64,000 nucleotides of DNA from DATMER01 sp031390755 (GCA_031390755.1 JANMTS010000027.1:10104-74103); one strand, 5' to 3'; positions 52,078 through 60,889 are shown, numbered from the stretch's first letter. Translations and numbers: made by a program. The notes: a model not told the origin generated them from the sequence alone.

Positions 52078-52773
52078 TTAGCCAGCCTTGGCGCCGACCG
52101 GCTCCCGCGCCGCCGCGAGCCAGGCCGGCAGCTCAACCACCCGCTCCAGGCAGACCAGCGGTCCCAGGGTCATCAGCTCCCCGCGGCCATGCCCGCCGGT
52201 GCAGACGCCGACCGAGGCCGTGCCGGCGCTCCTGGCCATTTCCAGGTCGAAGGTGGTGTCGCCGATCATCACGGCTTCCCGGGCCGCGACTCCCAGCTCG
52301 TCGAGGATGTCGAGCAGCATCTTCGGATGCGGCTTGGAGCGCGCCTCGTCGACGGTCCGCGTGGTGTGGAAGACCTCGCGCAGGCCGCTCTGGGTCAGCT
52401 CGTGATCGAGCCCCCGGCGGCTCTTGCCCGTGGCCACCGCCACCAGCCAGCCGTCCTTCACCAGGTTGCGGAGCATGTCCTCCACGCCGGCGAACATCAC
52501 CGGGCGGTCGCGGAACGTCTCGACCCAGTGGTGGCGGTAGCGCTCGAGGATGTCCCGAAACAGGGAGTCGGTGCAGCCCGGCACCAGGATCTCGAGGGTC
52601 TCGCGCAGGCCGAGGCCGATGGTGCCGCGGATCGACTCCTCGGGAACGCCCTGGACGTCCAGGTCCGCGAGCACGGCCTGGGTGCAGGCGGTGATCGACC
52701 CGATGGAGTCCATCAGGGTGCCGTCCCAGTCGAAGACGAGCAGTCGGAAGGTTTCTGGATCGAAGGGTTTCAT
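52078..52773 (-). CDS. HAD-family phosphatase (phosphoglycolate phosphatase-like)
   Basis: A 231-residue HAD hydrolase of subfamily IA. Motif I VFDWDGTLMDS with nucleophile and acid/base aspartates, motif II VATGKS, motif III lysine in ARSKPHPKM, motif IV MIGDTTFDLEMA. The frame is open far upstream, but the family begins at MKPFDPETFRLL. Last gene of the operon that starts at 57202. Confidence 0.9.
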   Translation of the reverse strand: MKPFDPETFRLLVFDWDGTLMDSIGSITACTQAVLADLDVQGVPEESIRGTIGLGLRETLEILVPGCTDSLFRDILERYRHHWVETFRDRPVMFAGVEDMLRNLVKDGWLVAVATGKSRRGLDHELTQSGLREVFHTTRTVDEARSKPHPKMLLDILDELGVAAREAVMIGDTTFDLEMARSAGTASVGVCTGGHGRGELMTLGPLVCLERVVELPAWLAAAREPVGAKAG

Positions 52774-52820
52774 GGTCGAAGGTCCAGCCGATCCGATCAT
52801 GACAGACGCTTCCCGCCGGT

Positions 52821-53906
52821 TCAACCGCCCGACGGAGGGCCGGTGAAAGGCGTAAACACCGCGCCGCCGACCACGGAGTCGTCGAGGCCCGGGGGAACGC
52901 CCTCCCGCTGGGGCATGATGACCCGGCGCTCGACCCAGGTCCCGGGCGGCACCGTGGCGCCGGAGCCGACGATGGATTCCCTCACCACGCAGCCTTTGCC
53001 GACCCGGGAGCCGGGCAGCAGCACGGAGCGCTCGACCTGGGCGCCCGCGGCGACCTTCGCGCCGGCTTCCACGGCGGACTGCCGCACCCGCGCTCCAGGC
53101 TCGACGACGGCTTCCGGGGAGATCCAGGAATGGCGCCAGAGCCGCTCGGGCCAGCCGGCCCGCGCCCAGTCGACCGTGGCGTCGAGAAATCGTTGCGGCG
53201 TGCCGAGGTCGTGCCACGCCCGGGCCGTCACCAGCGAGGTGATCTTCCCTCCCTCGGCCCCGCCCTCGGCCAGGATCGGCTCGTAGAGGCCGCTGACGAT
53301 GTCCGCCGGCCCGGGGCCTACCCGCTCCAGCAGGCTCGGGGTCAGGACGTGGGCGCCCGCGAAGACATGGCGGCGGATGGAATCGCCGGAAGGAGGCTCC
53401 GGTCCTCCCGAGCGGAATGACCGAAACGTTACGATCCGGCGCTCGCGGTCGATCCCCACGCCGCCGCCGAACTGGCCGACCGGGGCGGACGAGGTGAGCA
53501 GCAGCGTGGCGAGCGCCTCGTCCGCCTGGAAGCGGCGGATCAGCTTGCGCAGCGGCCAGCGGCAGAGGCTGTCGCCGTTGATGAGGATGACGAGGTCGGC
53601 CTCGCCGAGGAAGCTCTTGAGCGGGTGGAGAGCGCCTAGCGTGCCGAGCAGCTCCGGCTCCTCCGAATAGACGAGGGGCATGCCCGCGAACGAGTCGCCG
53701 AAGCGCTCGCGGATCTGCTCCCCCCGGTGATGAAGATTGATCGCGGCGGCCTCGCAGCCGGCGGCGGCGAGCTGCTGCAAGGTATGGCCGAGGATCGGAA
53801 GGCCGACGACCGGCAGCAACGGCTTCGGCGTGACCTCGGTGAGGGGCCGGAGGCGGGTGCCGAGCCCCGCCGCCAGCACCAGCCCCCGGATACGGCTTGT
53901 CTGCAT
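52821..53906 (-). CDS. Sugar-1-phosphate nucleotidyltransferase with left-handed beta-helix
   Basis: A 361-residue enzyme. N-terminal Rossmann-like domain with GLVLAAGLGTRLRPLTEVTPKPLLPV, the signature that binds NTP, and INGDSL for metal. From about residue 260 a left-handed beta-helix (hexapeptide turns such as AVVEPGARVRQSAVEAGAKV). This is the mannose-1-phosphate guanylyltransferase/GlmU-like layout. It supplies an activated sugar for envelope polysaccharide; the exact sugar is unknown. Confidence 0.88.
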   Translation of the reverse strand: MQTSRIRGLVLAAGLGTRLRPLTEVTPKPLLPVVGLPILGHTLQQLAAAGCEAAAINLHHRGEQIRERFGDSFAGMPLVYSEEPELLGTLGALHPLKSFLGEADLVILINGDSLCRWPLRKLIRRFQADEALATLLLTSSAPVGQFGGGVGIDRERRIVTFRSFRSGGPEPPSGDSIRRHVFAGAHVLTPSLLERVGPGPADIVSGLYEPILAEGGAEGGKITSLVTARAWHDLGTPQRFLDATVDWARAGWPERLWRHSWISPEAVVEPGARVRQSAVEAGAKVAAGAQVERSVLLPGSRVGKGCVVRESIVGSGATVPPGTWVERRVIMPQREGVPPGLDDSVVGGAVFTPFTGPPSGG

Positions 53907-53919
53907 CGTGAAACGGATC

Positions 53920-54477
53920 TCAGCGGTCGGTGAAGACCATCTCGGGCGGCGCGTCCGGATGCTCCGCGAGGTAGGCCTCGTAGAGCTGGAGGTACGAGCG
54001 ATGCTCGGACTTCTCGGAATCGAACCCGCAGCGCTTCGCCACCACCTCGGCCCGGTCGCCCTCGAACTCCGCGAAGTCGCCGATCGGAGTGTGGTCGAGG
54101 GCGATCGTCACGCCGCCGAGCTGCCACTCCTCCCGCATCTTCTGGTAGCGCCGGACGACCTCGTAACCGAGGTTGCTCAGCAGCGCCTGCGCCACCTCCG
54201 CGTTCTCGACCTCGATCTCCTGCTCCTCGCGGACCTTGAGGTTGCCCTCGACGCGCATGGGACCCTTGAAGGTCAGCCGGGCGCGCCCGGCGTCCGTGCG
54301 CAGCCGGAGGATCTTGTCCTCTTTCATGAGCTCGTTGGCGCGGTCGAGGATCCAGTTGTCCTCGAACGCCGACGGGCCCTTCCGTTCCGCTTCCAGCTCG
54401 ATGAGACGCTCGCGCAGCTTCTCCAGCTCGACACCCGGAAACTTCAGCTCTCTCTCGAAACTGTCGCTGCTTCTCAT
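53920..54477 (-). CDS. CYTH-domain protein (class IV adenylate cyclase/thiamine-triphosphatase fold)
   Basis: A 185-residue protein with the N-terminal ERELK (ExExK, residues 8-12) and basic strands (DKILRLRTDAGRARLTFKG) that line the triphosphate tunnel. The bacterial family includes inorganic triphosphatases and CyaB-type cyclases. Its ATG overlaps the stop of the M20 peptidase gene. Confidence 0.88.
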   Translation of the reverse strand: MRSSDSFERELKFPGVELEKLRERLIELEAERKGPSAFEDNWILDRANELMKEDKILRLRTDAGRARLTFKGPMRVEGNLKVREEQEIEVENAEVAQALLSNLGYEVVRRYQKMREEWQLGGVTIALDHTPIGDFAEFEGDRAEVVAKRCGFDSEKSEHRSYLQLYEAYLAEHPDAPPEMVFTDR

Positions 54478-55880
54478 AGCTCGCTCAAACGGTCCAGCAG
54501 CCGCGCCACCGAGCGGATCCCGTTGTAGTAGTGGCTGATGTTGAACTTCTCGTTGGGGGAGTGCAGGCCGTCGTCGTTCAGGCCGAACCCCAGAAGCAGC
54601 ACCGGCGTCCCCAGCACGGACGCGAACGTCGAGACGATGGGGATCGAGCCGCCCTCGCGAATCCGCACGGGCCGCGCGCCCCAGATCTCTTCCATCGCGT
54701 CGAGCGCGGCGTCGACGATCGGGCCCTTGGCCTCGACCACCACCGGATCGGCGCCGTGCAGCGACTCCACCTCGACGGTCACGCCCGCGGGCGCGATCGA
54801 GCGGATGTAGTCGCCGAACAGCTTCGCGATCGTCTTCGGGTTCTGGTCGGGCACGAGCCGCATGGAGATCTTGGCGCCGCCCCACGACGGCAGGACCGTC
54901 TTGGCGCCCTTCCCCATGTAGCCGCCGAAGATGCCGTTGACGTCGCACGTCGGCCGTCCCCAGGTGCGCTCGCGGGTCGTGTAGCCCTCCTCGCCGAACA
55001 GCTCGGCCACCCCGAGCTCGGAGCGGTAGGCCTCCTCGTCGTAGGGCAGGCTGCCGAACTCCTTGCGTTCCCACTCTTCGAGGGGCCGCACGTCGTCGTA
55101 GAAGCCGGGGATCAGGATCCTGCCGGTCTTCTCGTCGCGCAGCTTCGCGATGATCTGGCCGAGAGCGTTCAGGGGGTTCGTCACGGCGCCGCCGAAGGTT
55201 CCGGAGTGGAGGTCGCGGTTGGGGCCGGTGACTTTGATTTCCATGTAGCAGAGGCCCTTGAGCCCGTAGATCAGCGACGGCTGGCCCGGGGCGAAGAGCG
55301 ACGAGTCGGAGATCACGACGCAGTCGCACTTGAGGCGGTCGTTCGCGTCCTTCTTGACGTAGAGATCGATCGCCTCGCCGCCGGCCTCTTCCTCGCCTTC
55401 GACCAGGAACTTGACGTTCACCGGCAGCGAGCCGCGCTCCTTGAGGAGGGCCGCGACGCCCTTCAGGTGAGCATACGACTGGCCCTTGTCGTCCGTCGCG
55501 CCGCGCGCCACGAGCTTGTCGCCTTCGACGGTGGGCTCGAACGGCGGGTTGCGCCAGAGGTCGACCGGGTCGACCGGCTGCACGTCGTAGTGGCCGTAGA
55601 ACAGGACCGTGGGCTTGCCGGGCGCGCCCAGCCATTCGCCGTAGACGAGCGGGTGCCCCGCGGTCTCGATGACCTCGGCGGTGAGCCCGGCTTCGCGCAT
55701 CTTGCCGAGCAGGAACTCGGCCGCCCGCCGCACGTCGTCGCGGTAGGCCGGATCGGTGGAGATCGAGGGGATGCGGATATAGTCCTTCAGCTCCTCGAGG
55801 TAGGTTTCCTTTTCCGCCTCGATGCGGTCAAGTACATCCCGGGAATTGCTGGCCATGGCAGTTTCAGCCCTCCTCTTCAT
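54474..55880 (-). CDS. M20-family dipeptidase
   Basis: A 468-residue di-zinc peptidase of the carnosinase-like M20 group. Metal ligands and catalytic residues are visible: YGHYDVQP, GATDDKGQ, VEGEEEAGG, and a late histidine in DDGLHSPNEKFN. A dimerisation domain (GPNRDLHSGTFGGAVTNP) is inserted. The ATG at 55880 overlaps the CPBP stop (ATGA); an ATG at 55856 with GAGGAGG upstream is an alternative. Confidence 0.92.
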   Translation of the reverse strand: MKRRAETAMASNSRDVLDRIEAEKETYLEELKDYIRIPSISTDPAYRDDVRRAAEFLLGKMREAGLTAEVIETAGHPLVYGEWLGAPGKPTVLFYGHYDVQPVDPVDLWRNPPFEPTVEGDKLVARGATDDKGQSYAHLKGVAALLKERGSLPVNVKFLVEGEEEAGGEAIDLYVKKDANDRLKCDCVVISDSSLFAPGQPSLIYGLKGLCYMEIKVTGPNRDLHSGTFGGAVTNPLNALGQIIAKLRDEKTGRILIPGFYDDVRPLEEWERKEFGSLPYDEEAYRSELGVAELFGEEGYTTRERTWGRPTCDVNGIFGGYMGKGAKTVLPSWGGAKISMRLVPDQNPKTIAKLFGDYIRSIAPAGVTVEVESLHGADPVVVEAKGPIVDAALDAMEEIWGARPVRIREGGSIPIVSTFASVLGTPVLLLGFGLNDDGLHSPNEKFNISHYYNGIRSVARLLDRLSEL

Positions 55881-56533
55881 TCTGTCTGCTGTCCCGACGG
55901 CGGGAGTCTAGCAGAGTCCCTGGCGAGCCGCCGGAGGTTGATCCCGTTCACCAGAGCGTGGCCCAGCACCGGTCCGAGCAGGTTTCCGCGCCACCACATC
56001 AGCCCTCCCAGGAGCGCTCCGGCGATCGCCGCGAACAGCGTCCACTGGAGGAAGTGCTTCCCCTGGCCCGAGTGGAGGACGGCGAACAGCACGGTGGCGG
56101 TCAGCCAGCCCCACTGCCCCCCCAATTGCCCCTGCACGGCGCCGCGGAAGAACAGCTCCTCGGCGAAGCCGGAGATCAGAGCCAGGGCCAGCGCCTCCGA
56201 GACCGTCATCGGTCCCAGCAGGCCGCCGAGCTGCTCCTGCAGCCTCCTGGCCATGGGGGATACGCGCTCGGCGATCCACCAGATGCCCAGCAGGAGCAGA
56301 CCCGCTCCGAGGCCGAGCAGGGCATCCAGCCACCAGGTCTTCGGATCGACGAAAAGCCCCAGGGGGATCGGTCCGCGCGCACGGATGCCGATCCAGAGGA
56401 CGCCGACGACAGCCATCACCAGATAGACGATCCAGCCGAGGCGGTACATCTGCCCGGGCTGGTGCCCGGGCTGTCGCCCTGGCGGGACAACCCCTTCCCG
56501 GGGGGCCCGAGGAGATTGCTGCTGCGGCTCCAA
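55877..56533 (-). CDS. CPBP-family intramembrane protease
   Basis: A 218-residue membrane protein with a 30-residue Pro/Gln-rich cytosolic N-terminus and about six helices. Catalytic glutamates E125/E126 in GFAEELFFRG, H153 in FAVLHSG and H191 in LGHALVNG are the abortive-infection/CAAX-protease motifs. Substrate unknown. Placed between the aldolase and peptidase genes with overlaps or 12-base gaps. Confidence 0.9.
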   Translation of the reverse strand: MEPQQQSPRAPREGVVPPGRQPGHQPGQMYRLGWIVYLVMAVVGVLWIGIRARGPIPLGLFVDPKTWWLDALLGLGAGLLLLGIWWIAERVSPMARRLQEQLGGLLGPMTVSEALALALISGFAEELFFRGAVQGQLGGQWGWLTATVLFAVLHSGQGKHFLQWTLFAAIAGALLGGLMWWRGNLLGPVLGHALVNGINLRRLARDSARLPPSGQQTE

Positions 56534-56545
56534 CGACAGGCGGCT

Positions 56546-57202
56546 CTACTGGTCGAACGTCTTGCCGGTCTTCTTCCAGTCGGAGAGGAAACGCTCCAGT
56601 CCGATGTCGGTCAGCGGGTGCTTATAGAGCTGCTCCAGCACCTTGAACGGCAGCGTGGCCACGTCGGCGCCGAGCTGCGCGGACTGCACGATGTGGATGG
56701 GGTGCCGCACCGAGGCGACGAGCACCTTGGTGTCGAAGTCGCACGTCCGGTAGATCGACACGATCTGGTCGATGAGCTGCATGCCGTCCTCGCCCACGTC
56801 GTCGAGGCGGCCGACGAACGGCGAGATGTAGGCGGCGCCGGCCTTGGCGGCGAGCAGCGCCTGCGCCGCGGAAAAGCAGAGCGTCACGTTGCAGCGGATG
56901 CCCTCTTCGAGGAAGGCGCGGACCGCGCGCAGACCCGGCGGGGTCAGCGGCACCTTCACGACCACGTTCTCGGCGAGGTCGGCGAGGCGTTTGCCCTGCT
57001 CCATGATCTCGTCGTACTCGGTGGCGAGAACCTCGCCGGAGACCGGGCCGGGCACCAGCTCGGCGATCTCCTTGACCGTCTGGAGATAGGGCTTCCCCAT
57101 CTTGGCGATGAGGGTGGGGTTGGTGGTGATGCCGTCGACCATGCCCCATTCGAGGCCGGTTTCGATTTCCTTGATGTCCGCGGTATCGAGAAAGAACTCC
57201 AT
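56546..57202 (-). CDS. Small transaldolase / fructose-6-phosphate aldolase
   Basis: A 218-residue class I aldolase with Schiff-base lysine K83 (VVVKVPLT), MEFFLDTADIKEI at the start and GITTNPTLIAK. Subunits of this length are the FSA/TalC type. It belongs to the pentose-phosphate pathway (transaldolase activity) in most bacteria that carry it. First gene of the six-gene operon running to 52078. Confidence 0.92.
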   Translation of the reverse strand: MEFFLDTADIKEIETGLEWGMVDGITTNPTLIAKMGKPYLQTVKEIAELVPGPVSGEVLATEYDEIMEQGKRLADLAENVVVKVPLTPPGLRAVRAFLEEGIRCNVTLCFSAAQALLAAKAGAAYISPFVGRLDDVGEDGMQLIDQIVSIYRTCDFDTKVLVASVRHPIHIVQSAQLGADVATLPFKVLEQLYKHPLTDIGLERFLSDWKKTGKTFDQ

Positions 57203-57284
57203 CGGGGAACCCTCCGTGCGAGTGATCAGCGGGAAGGGGAGGCGGTCGAGCCTCCCGGGACCGACAGTCTACACGGGGGCGGCC

Positions 57285-58124
57285 TCAGGAGGGCTTTCCG
57301 AGGCGCTGAATCTCTTCGCGAAGGCGGGCGATCTCCTGCTCGGCGGCTTTCCGCGCCTCGATCTCCGACTCGGCCCTCAGCTCCGCCGACTTCCGGGCCT
57401 CGTCCAGCTCCATCGGAGTCCGAATGCGCTCGCCGGTGGCAAGGTCGAACACGTCGATCGTGGCGCCGTCTTCGGAGGGGGCGAACGCGAGGCCGGTGGT
57501 CTCCGAGACCAGGCGGCTCCTCGCGTCAGGCTCCAGCACCTGATACCGGCCGTTGCGGTCCAACCGATAGCCCCTCATCCGGTAACGGTGGCCGTTGGCG
57601 TGCCGGGGGAGGTCGACCAGGAGGTACTCCTCGACGCCGACCCGCTCATAGAGGCTGACCTTGTCCACCTCGTCGGTGATCCGGACCCGGGAGTCGGTGG
57701 CGGATACCGCCTCGATGATCAGGCACGGCGGGATCTTCGTCCTGCGCATCCGATAGCTCTGGATGTCCGGGTCCGGATCGTGAAGACCTCGGACGACCGA
57801 GATGTCCGGAGCCGGAGTCGAAAACCCTGGGCCGAAGATGTGCTTGAGGTCGGAGAACACGGTGAAGCCATCCTCGGGCCGGAGATGGCGGATCAGCCGT
57901 TCGAACAGAAAGAACACGGTGCGGACATGCTTGCCGCCTTGAACCATTTTGTCTTCGAGCTGCGGATTGAGGAAGAGCTCCGGGGTGAGAGGAAAATACA
58001 CCGGCTCCATCCGGCCGTCGGAGCGGGGAACCAGTCTCAGGAGGAGATTGGCTTCGGGGGCGTCGTCCCGGGGATCGTGCTCCCAGATTTCCCAAAGAGG
58101 GGTCTTTCTCGCGGGCTCGGCCAT
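57285..58124 (-). CDS. Uma2-family (DUF820) nuclease-fold protein
   Basis: A 279-residue protein with the restriction-endonuclease-like Uma2 core: FSTPAPDISVV and PPCLIIEAVSATDS supply the PD...ExK-like residues, then YERVGVEEYLLVD. A C-terminal coiled coil rich in Glu/Ala/Arg (about 235-275) follows. The role of the family is unknown. Monocistronic. Confidence 0.85.
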   Translation of the reverse strand: MAEPARKTPLWEIWEHDPRDDAPEANLLLRLVPRSDGRMEPVYFPLTPELFLNPQLEDKMVQGGKHVRTVFFLFERLIRHLRPEDGFTVFSDLKHIFGPGFSTPAPDISVVRGLHDPDPDIQSYRMRRTKIPPCLIIEAVSATDSRVRITDEVDKVSLYERVGVEEYLLVDLPRHANGHRYRMRGYRLDRNGRYQVLEPDARSRLVSETTGLAFAPSEDGATIDVFDLATGERIRTPMELDEARKSAELRAESEIEARKAAEQEIARLREEIQRLGKPS

Positions 58125-58206
58125 GGATCGAAGTATACGAGCCTGCCCGGCGTCGCGTCAATCCACGACGCCGACGCCGGGCGTTCTGGCTCCAAGGTCG
58201 GTATGT

Positions 58207-59046
58207 CTACGCGACCAGCGGCTTGCGGGCTCTCACGAAGGCGCTCATGACCTTGCCGTCGATGTCGGCGGCCACGGCTTCGGGGGCGATGCCAGCCTCT
58301 TCCAGGAAGGCGCGGGCGTCCTCGGCGCGGTAGACGCGGGTCGGCTCGACCTCGATCGCTTCGAATCCGACCTCGGTGAGGAGGCTACGGTAGTCGGTCT
58401 CCTGGAGCGCGCCGGCCACGCAGCCGATCCACAGCTCGACGTTGCGGCGCAGGGCCTCCGGCATCTCGCCGCGCATCACGACGTCGGAGACGGCGAAGCG
58501 GCCTCCGGGCTTGAGCACCCGGAAGGCCTCGGCCAGCACCTTGCGCTTGTCCGCGGAGAGGTTGATGACGCAGTTGGAGATGATGACGTCGACCGCGGCC
58601 TCGGGCAGCGGAATGGCCTCGATCTCACCCTTGAGGAACTCGACGTTCTCGGCGCCGGCCTTCTTCTGGTTCTCGCGCGCCAGGGCGAGCATGTCGTCGG
58701 TCATGTCCAGGCCGTAGGCCTTGCCGGTGGCGCCGACCCGGCGCGCGGAAAGGAGCACGTCGATGCCGCCGCCGGAGCCGAGGTCGAGCACCACCTCGCC
58801 TTCGCGCAGCTCCGCGAGAGCCGTGGGGTTGCCGCAGCCGAGCGAGGCCAGGACGGCCTCGGCCGGAAGGCCCGCGGTCTCCTGGGCTTCATAGAGGTCG
58901 GAGGTGATCGGATCGCGGGTCGATCCACAGCTGCAGCCGCACGACGGCACAGCGCCGTCCCGGGCCGAGCGCGCAGCCTGACCGTACTTCGCCTGCACGA
59001 CCTCGCGCAGCTCTTCGGGATTCGAAACGGGGATCTGAATGTCCAT
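58207..59046 (-). CDS. arsM: Arsenite S-adenosylmethionine methyltransferase
   Basis: A 279-residue class I methyltransferase that turns As(III) into methylated arsenicals. SAM site VLDLGSGGGIDVL; the three catalytic cysteines of ArsM are at C71 (LGCGNP), C159 (SNCVINLS) and C209 (WIGCVAGAL), with an extra N-terminal CGCSC cluster at 36-40. The adjacent MarR gene and a shared operator sequence suggest arsenic-controlled expression. Confidence 0.95.
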   Translation of the reverse strand: MDIQIPVSNPEELREVVQAKYGQAARSARDGAVPSCGCSCGSTRDPITSDLYEAQETAGLPAEAVLASLGCGNPTALAELREGEVVLDLGSGGGIDVLLSARRVGATGKAYGLDMTDDMLALARENQKKAGAENVEFLKGEIEAIPLPEAAVDVIISNCVINLSADKRKVLAEAFRVLKPGGRFAVSDVVMRGEMPEALRRNVELWIGCVAGALQETDYRSLLTEVGFEAIEVEPTRVYRAEDARAFLEEAGIAPEAVAADIDGKVMSAFVRARKPLVA

Positions 59047-59075
59047 GGTCGTCGTCCTTTCGTCAATCGTCTTTC

Positions 59076-59090
59076 GTTGTTGGTGACAAC
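59076..59090. promoter_or_regulatory. Operator-like inverted repeat upstream of arsM
   Basis: GTTGTTGGTGACAAC, read on the minus strand as GTTGTCACCAACAAC, lies 30 bases before the arsM start. It shares the pattern GTTGTCA-N4-CAAC with the site at 59648, suggesting one regulator for both genes, most likely the MarR protein between them. Confidence 0.6.
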
Positions 59091-59118
59091 TATCGAGGCA
59101 AAAAAAGGGAGCCTTCCT

Positions 59119-59625
59119 TCAGGGAATCCGGCAGCAGCTTCCGCCGCCGGTCTCGACGCGGTCGGAGGCAGCGCGGGCGAGCCGGCTCAGGAGCTGGGTC
59201 ATGGAGCGCCGTACGTCGTGGGGGAAGTCGGCCAGGAGCTTCTGCTCCTCGACCAGCATCTCGGCCCGGATCCTGGCCTCCAGGGCGCGGCCCGGTTCGG
59301 TCGCCTCCAGTAGCACCGAGCGCCGGTCCTGGGGGTGGGGGGTCCGGGCCACGTAGCCCTTGCGCTCCAGAGCATCGACCACGCGGCTCGCCGTGCTCTT
59401 GTCGAGATAGAGGTGGGCGGCCAGGTCGTTGAGCGACATCCCGCCGATCCGCACCAGCCCTTCCAGGGCGTAGCACTGGGTGACGGAGACGTCGTAGCAG
59501 CAGATCCGCTCACGGTCCCGGAACTGGTAGACCCGGACGAGGCTGGACAGGGCGTCGTAGAGATCCGCCGAGTCCTGCTCCAGCTCGGTGTCCGTCGCCA
59601 GGACGGGGAGGGTCGCGGTTGCCAT
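59119..59625 (-). CDS. Cysteine-rich MarR-family regulator, probably arsenic-responsive
   Basis: A 168-residue winged-helix regulator: SLNDLAAHLYLDKSTASRVV is the recognition region and RRSVLLEATEPGRAL the wing. Five cysteines are present: C42, C43 and C51 near the N-terminal helix, and C164-C165 at the very end (GGSCC). Such vicinal pairs can bind trivalent arsenic. It lies directly upstream of arsM with its own matching operator site. Start at 59625; the frame opens further but without support. Confidence 0.85.
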   Translation of the reverse strand: MATATLPVLATDTELEQDSADLYDALSSLVRVYQFRDRERICCYDVSVTQCYALEGLVRIGGMSLNDLAAHLYLDKSTASRVVDALERKGYVARTPHPQDRRSVLLEATEPGRALEARIRAEMLVEEQKLLADFPHDVRRSMTQLLSRLARAASDRVETGGGSCCRIP

Positions 59626-59647
59626 GAACAAGAGCTTAGACCAGATC

Positions 59648-59662
59648 GTTGTCAGTTGCAAC
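59648..59662. promoter_or_regulatory. Operator-like inverted repeat upstream of the MarR gene
   Basis: GTTGTCAGTTGCAAC, 23 bases before the MarR start, matches the arsM site (GTTGTCA-N4-CAAC). It would allow autoregulation. Confidence 0.6.
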
Positions 59663-59691
59663 CATCTTCCGCGATCTCCTCGTCCGCCTTG

Positions 59692-59931
59692 CCGGATGCG
59701 TCCGGGTTCAAGACGGATGCTTCCGTGTTCTTGCCGGATGCGTCCGCGTTGCAGACGGACGCTTCCGCGTTCAGGACGGATGCTTCCATGTTGAACCCGG
59801 ATGCTTTCATGTTGAACCCGGACGCTTCCATGTTGAACCCGGACGCTTCCATGTTGAACCCGGATGCTTCCGTGTTGAACTCGGATGCTTCCATGTTGAA
59901 CCCGGATGCTTCCATGTTGAACCCGGATGCT
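59692..59931. repeat. Tandem array of 21-bp units, about 11 copies
   Basis: The unit is CCGGATGCTTCCATGTTGAA plus C, degenerate at the left end and nearly uniform at the right, as expected of a growing array. Because 21 is a multiple of three, all frames stay open and give heptapeptide repeats (for example PDASMLN), but no start or ribosome-binding site supports a protein. It lies between the MarR gene and the operon at 60102. Confidence 0.85.
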
Positions 59932-59992
59932 GGTAGTGTCCTACTTTGAAATCCGCCCGTTCCAAGCCCCCTAAAGCCCTGATTCTCCTGTA

Positions 59993-60014
59993 GCTTCCCC
60001 CTTCAGGGGGAAGC
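59993..60014. terminator. Perfect hairpin after the tandem array
   Basis: GCTTCCCCC and GGGGGAAGC form a 9-bp stem with loop TTCA; GTTT follows on the + strand. Possible terminator or boundary element ahead of the operon at 60102. The remainder of the 59626-60101 gap shows no gene. Confidence 0.5.
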
Positions 60015-60101
60015 GTTTCCCCCCTCCAGAACGACAAGCGGCCCCGCCCGGAGATGCGACCCTCCGAACGAGGCCTAGCCAAGCACAGGAGCATCAGTCC
60101 C

Positions 60102-60512
60102 ATGCCTGACCAGCCCGAGTCTACACCCGCCCCCGTCGCCATTCCTCCCGTCATTGACCCGGCCCAATTCGAGGACTTCCCAGCTTTCCGGGAAACGTTC
60201 CTCGGAATCTTCACCGATCCGGACCACAACGCCGCTCTCCGCGAGGTCGGCAGCATGGTGTTCGAGATGGCCCTGGAGTACCGCGGCTACTGGCCTGACC
60301 AGCCGGAAGGATCGCTCCGTTCCGAGCTGCGCGCCCTGGTGGCGGATCTCCGCTTCGTTCAGGGCCATCTCACCTCCCTCGGAGAGCACGGCGGCCCAAA
60401 CACCCCGCAGGAAGCCCACCATCTCCGCGTCTCCGCTGGCTTGGCCGAGGACGTGGCCAGCATCGCCGACGCCCTGGAAACCGAGCTTGGCCCGTGGCGG
60501 GGAGAGGAGTAA
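60102..60512 (+). CDS. Unknown-family protein (paralogue of 33359-33742)
   Basis: A 136-residue helical protein from the ATG at 60102. FEDFPAFRETFLGIFTDP, NAALREVGSMVFEMALEYRG and SELRALVADLRFVQGHLTSL are shared with the copy at 33359, with the same ending LGPWRGEE. The first 25 residues are Pro-rich. It heads an operon: its stop overlaps the next start (TAATG). The function is unknown; repeated presence beside toxin-antitoxin genes suggests an accessory or mobile-element role. Confidence 0.75.
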   Translation: MPDQPESTPAPVAIPPVIDPAQFEDFPAFRETFLGIFTDPDHNAALREVGSMVFEMALEYRGYWPDQPEGSLRSELRALVADLRFVQGHLTSLGEHGGPNTPQEAHHLRVSAGLAEDVASIADALETELGPWRGEE

Positions 60513-60889
60513 TGGGATGGGACCACGCCGAGCGCCGGAAGCGGCTCGCCCCGGTCGGTGAGTACCGGCCGGATGTCTACCGCGTCACCGTTCACGATAC
60601 GTTCGAGCAGCTCCGCCTCAGGTCGGCCGCGCTGGCGATCTGCAACAGGACGGACGTTCCGGGCTTCTTCCTGTTTGCGGCGCACTACGTGCTGAGGCAT
60701 CACCGCGAGTTGAAGCACCATCGGCGCGTCTTCCGGATGGGCGAGCGGGAGATCCTGTCCGCCGTCCAAGCGCCCATCGGGCCGGAGCACCAGGAGCCGG
60801 AGTCCGAACGGGACCGGCGCCGACGATACGCCCTGCAACGCTTCCAGGATTGGGCATGGCCCGAGCTGGCCCGGGAGGCTCGGCGGTGA
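60512..60889 (+). CDS. Unknown protein, second gene of accessory operon
   Basis: A 125-residue basic protein (MGWDHAERRKRLAPVGEYRP at the start, HHRELKHHRRVF in the middle). It overlaps both neighbours (TAATG and GTGA), a strong sign of a real coupled gene. I do not recognise a domain; the His/Arg-rich centre may bind nucleic acid. Confidence 0.65.
   Translation: MGWDHAERRKRLAPVGEYRPDVYRVTVHDTFEQLRLRSAALAICNRTDVPGFFLFAAHYVLRHHRELKHHRRVFRMGEREILSAVQAPIGPEHQEPESERDRRRRYALQRFQDWAWPELAREARR

Noticed and set aside
51960..52080. Sigma-54 promoter for the pilin operon
   Set aside because: A TGGCA is present on the minus strand but the -12 element is wrong (TTAC instead of TTGC), so support is too weak.
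59335..59949. Heptapeptide-repeat protein encoded through the 21-bp array
   Set aside because: The frame begins antisense inside the MarR gene, lacks a ribosome-binding site, and all other frames of the array are equally open.
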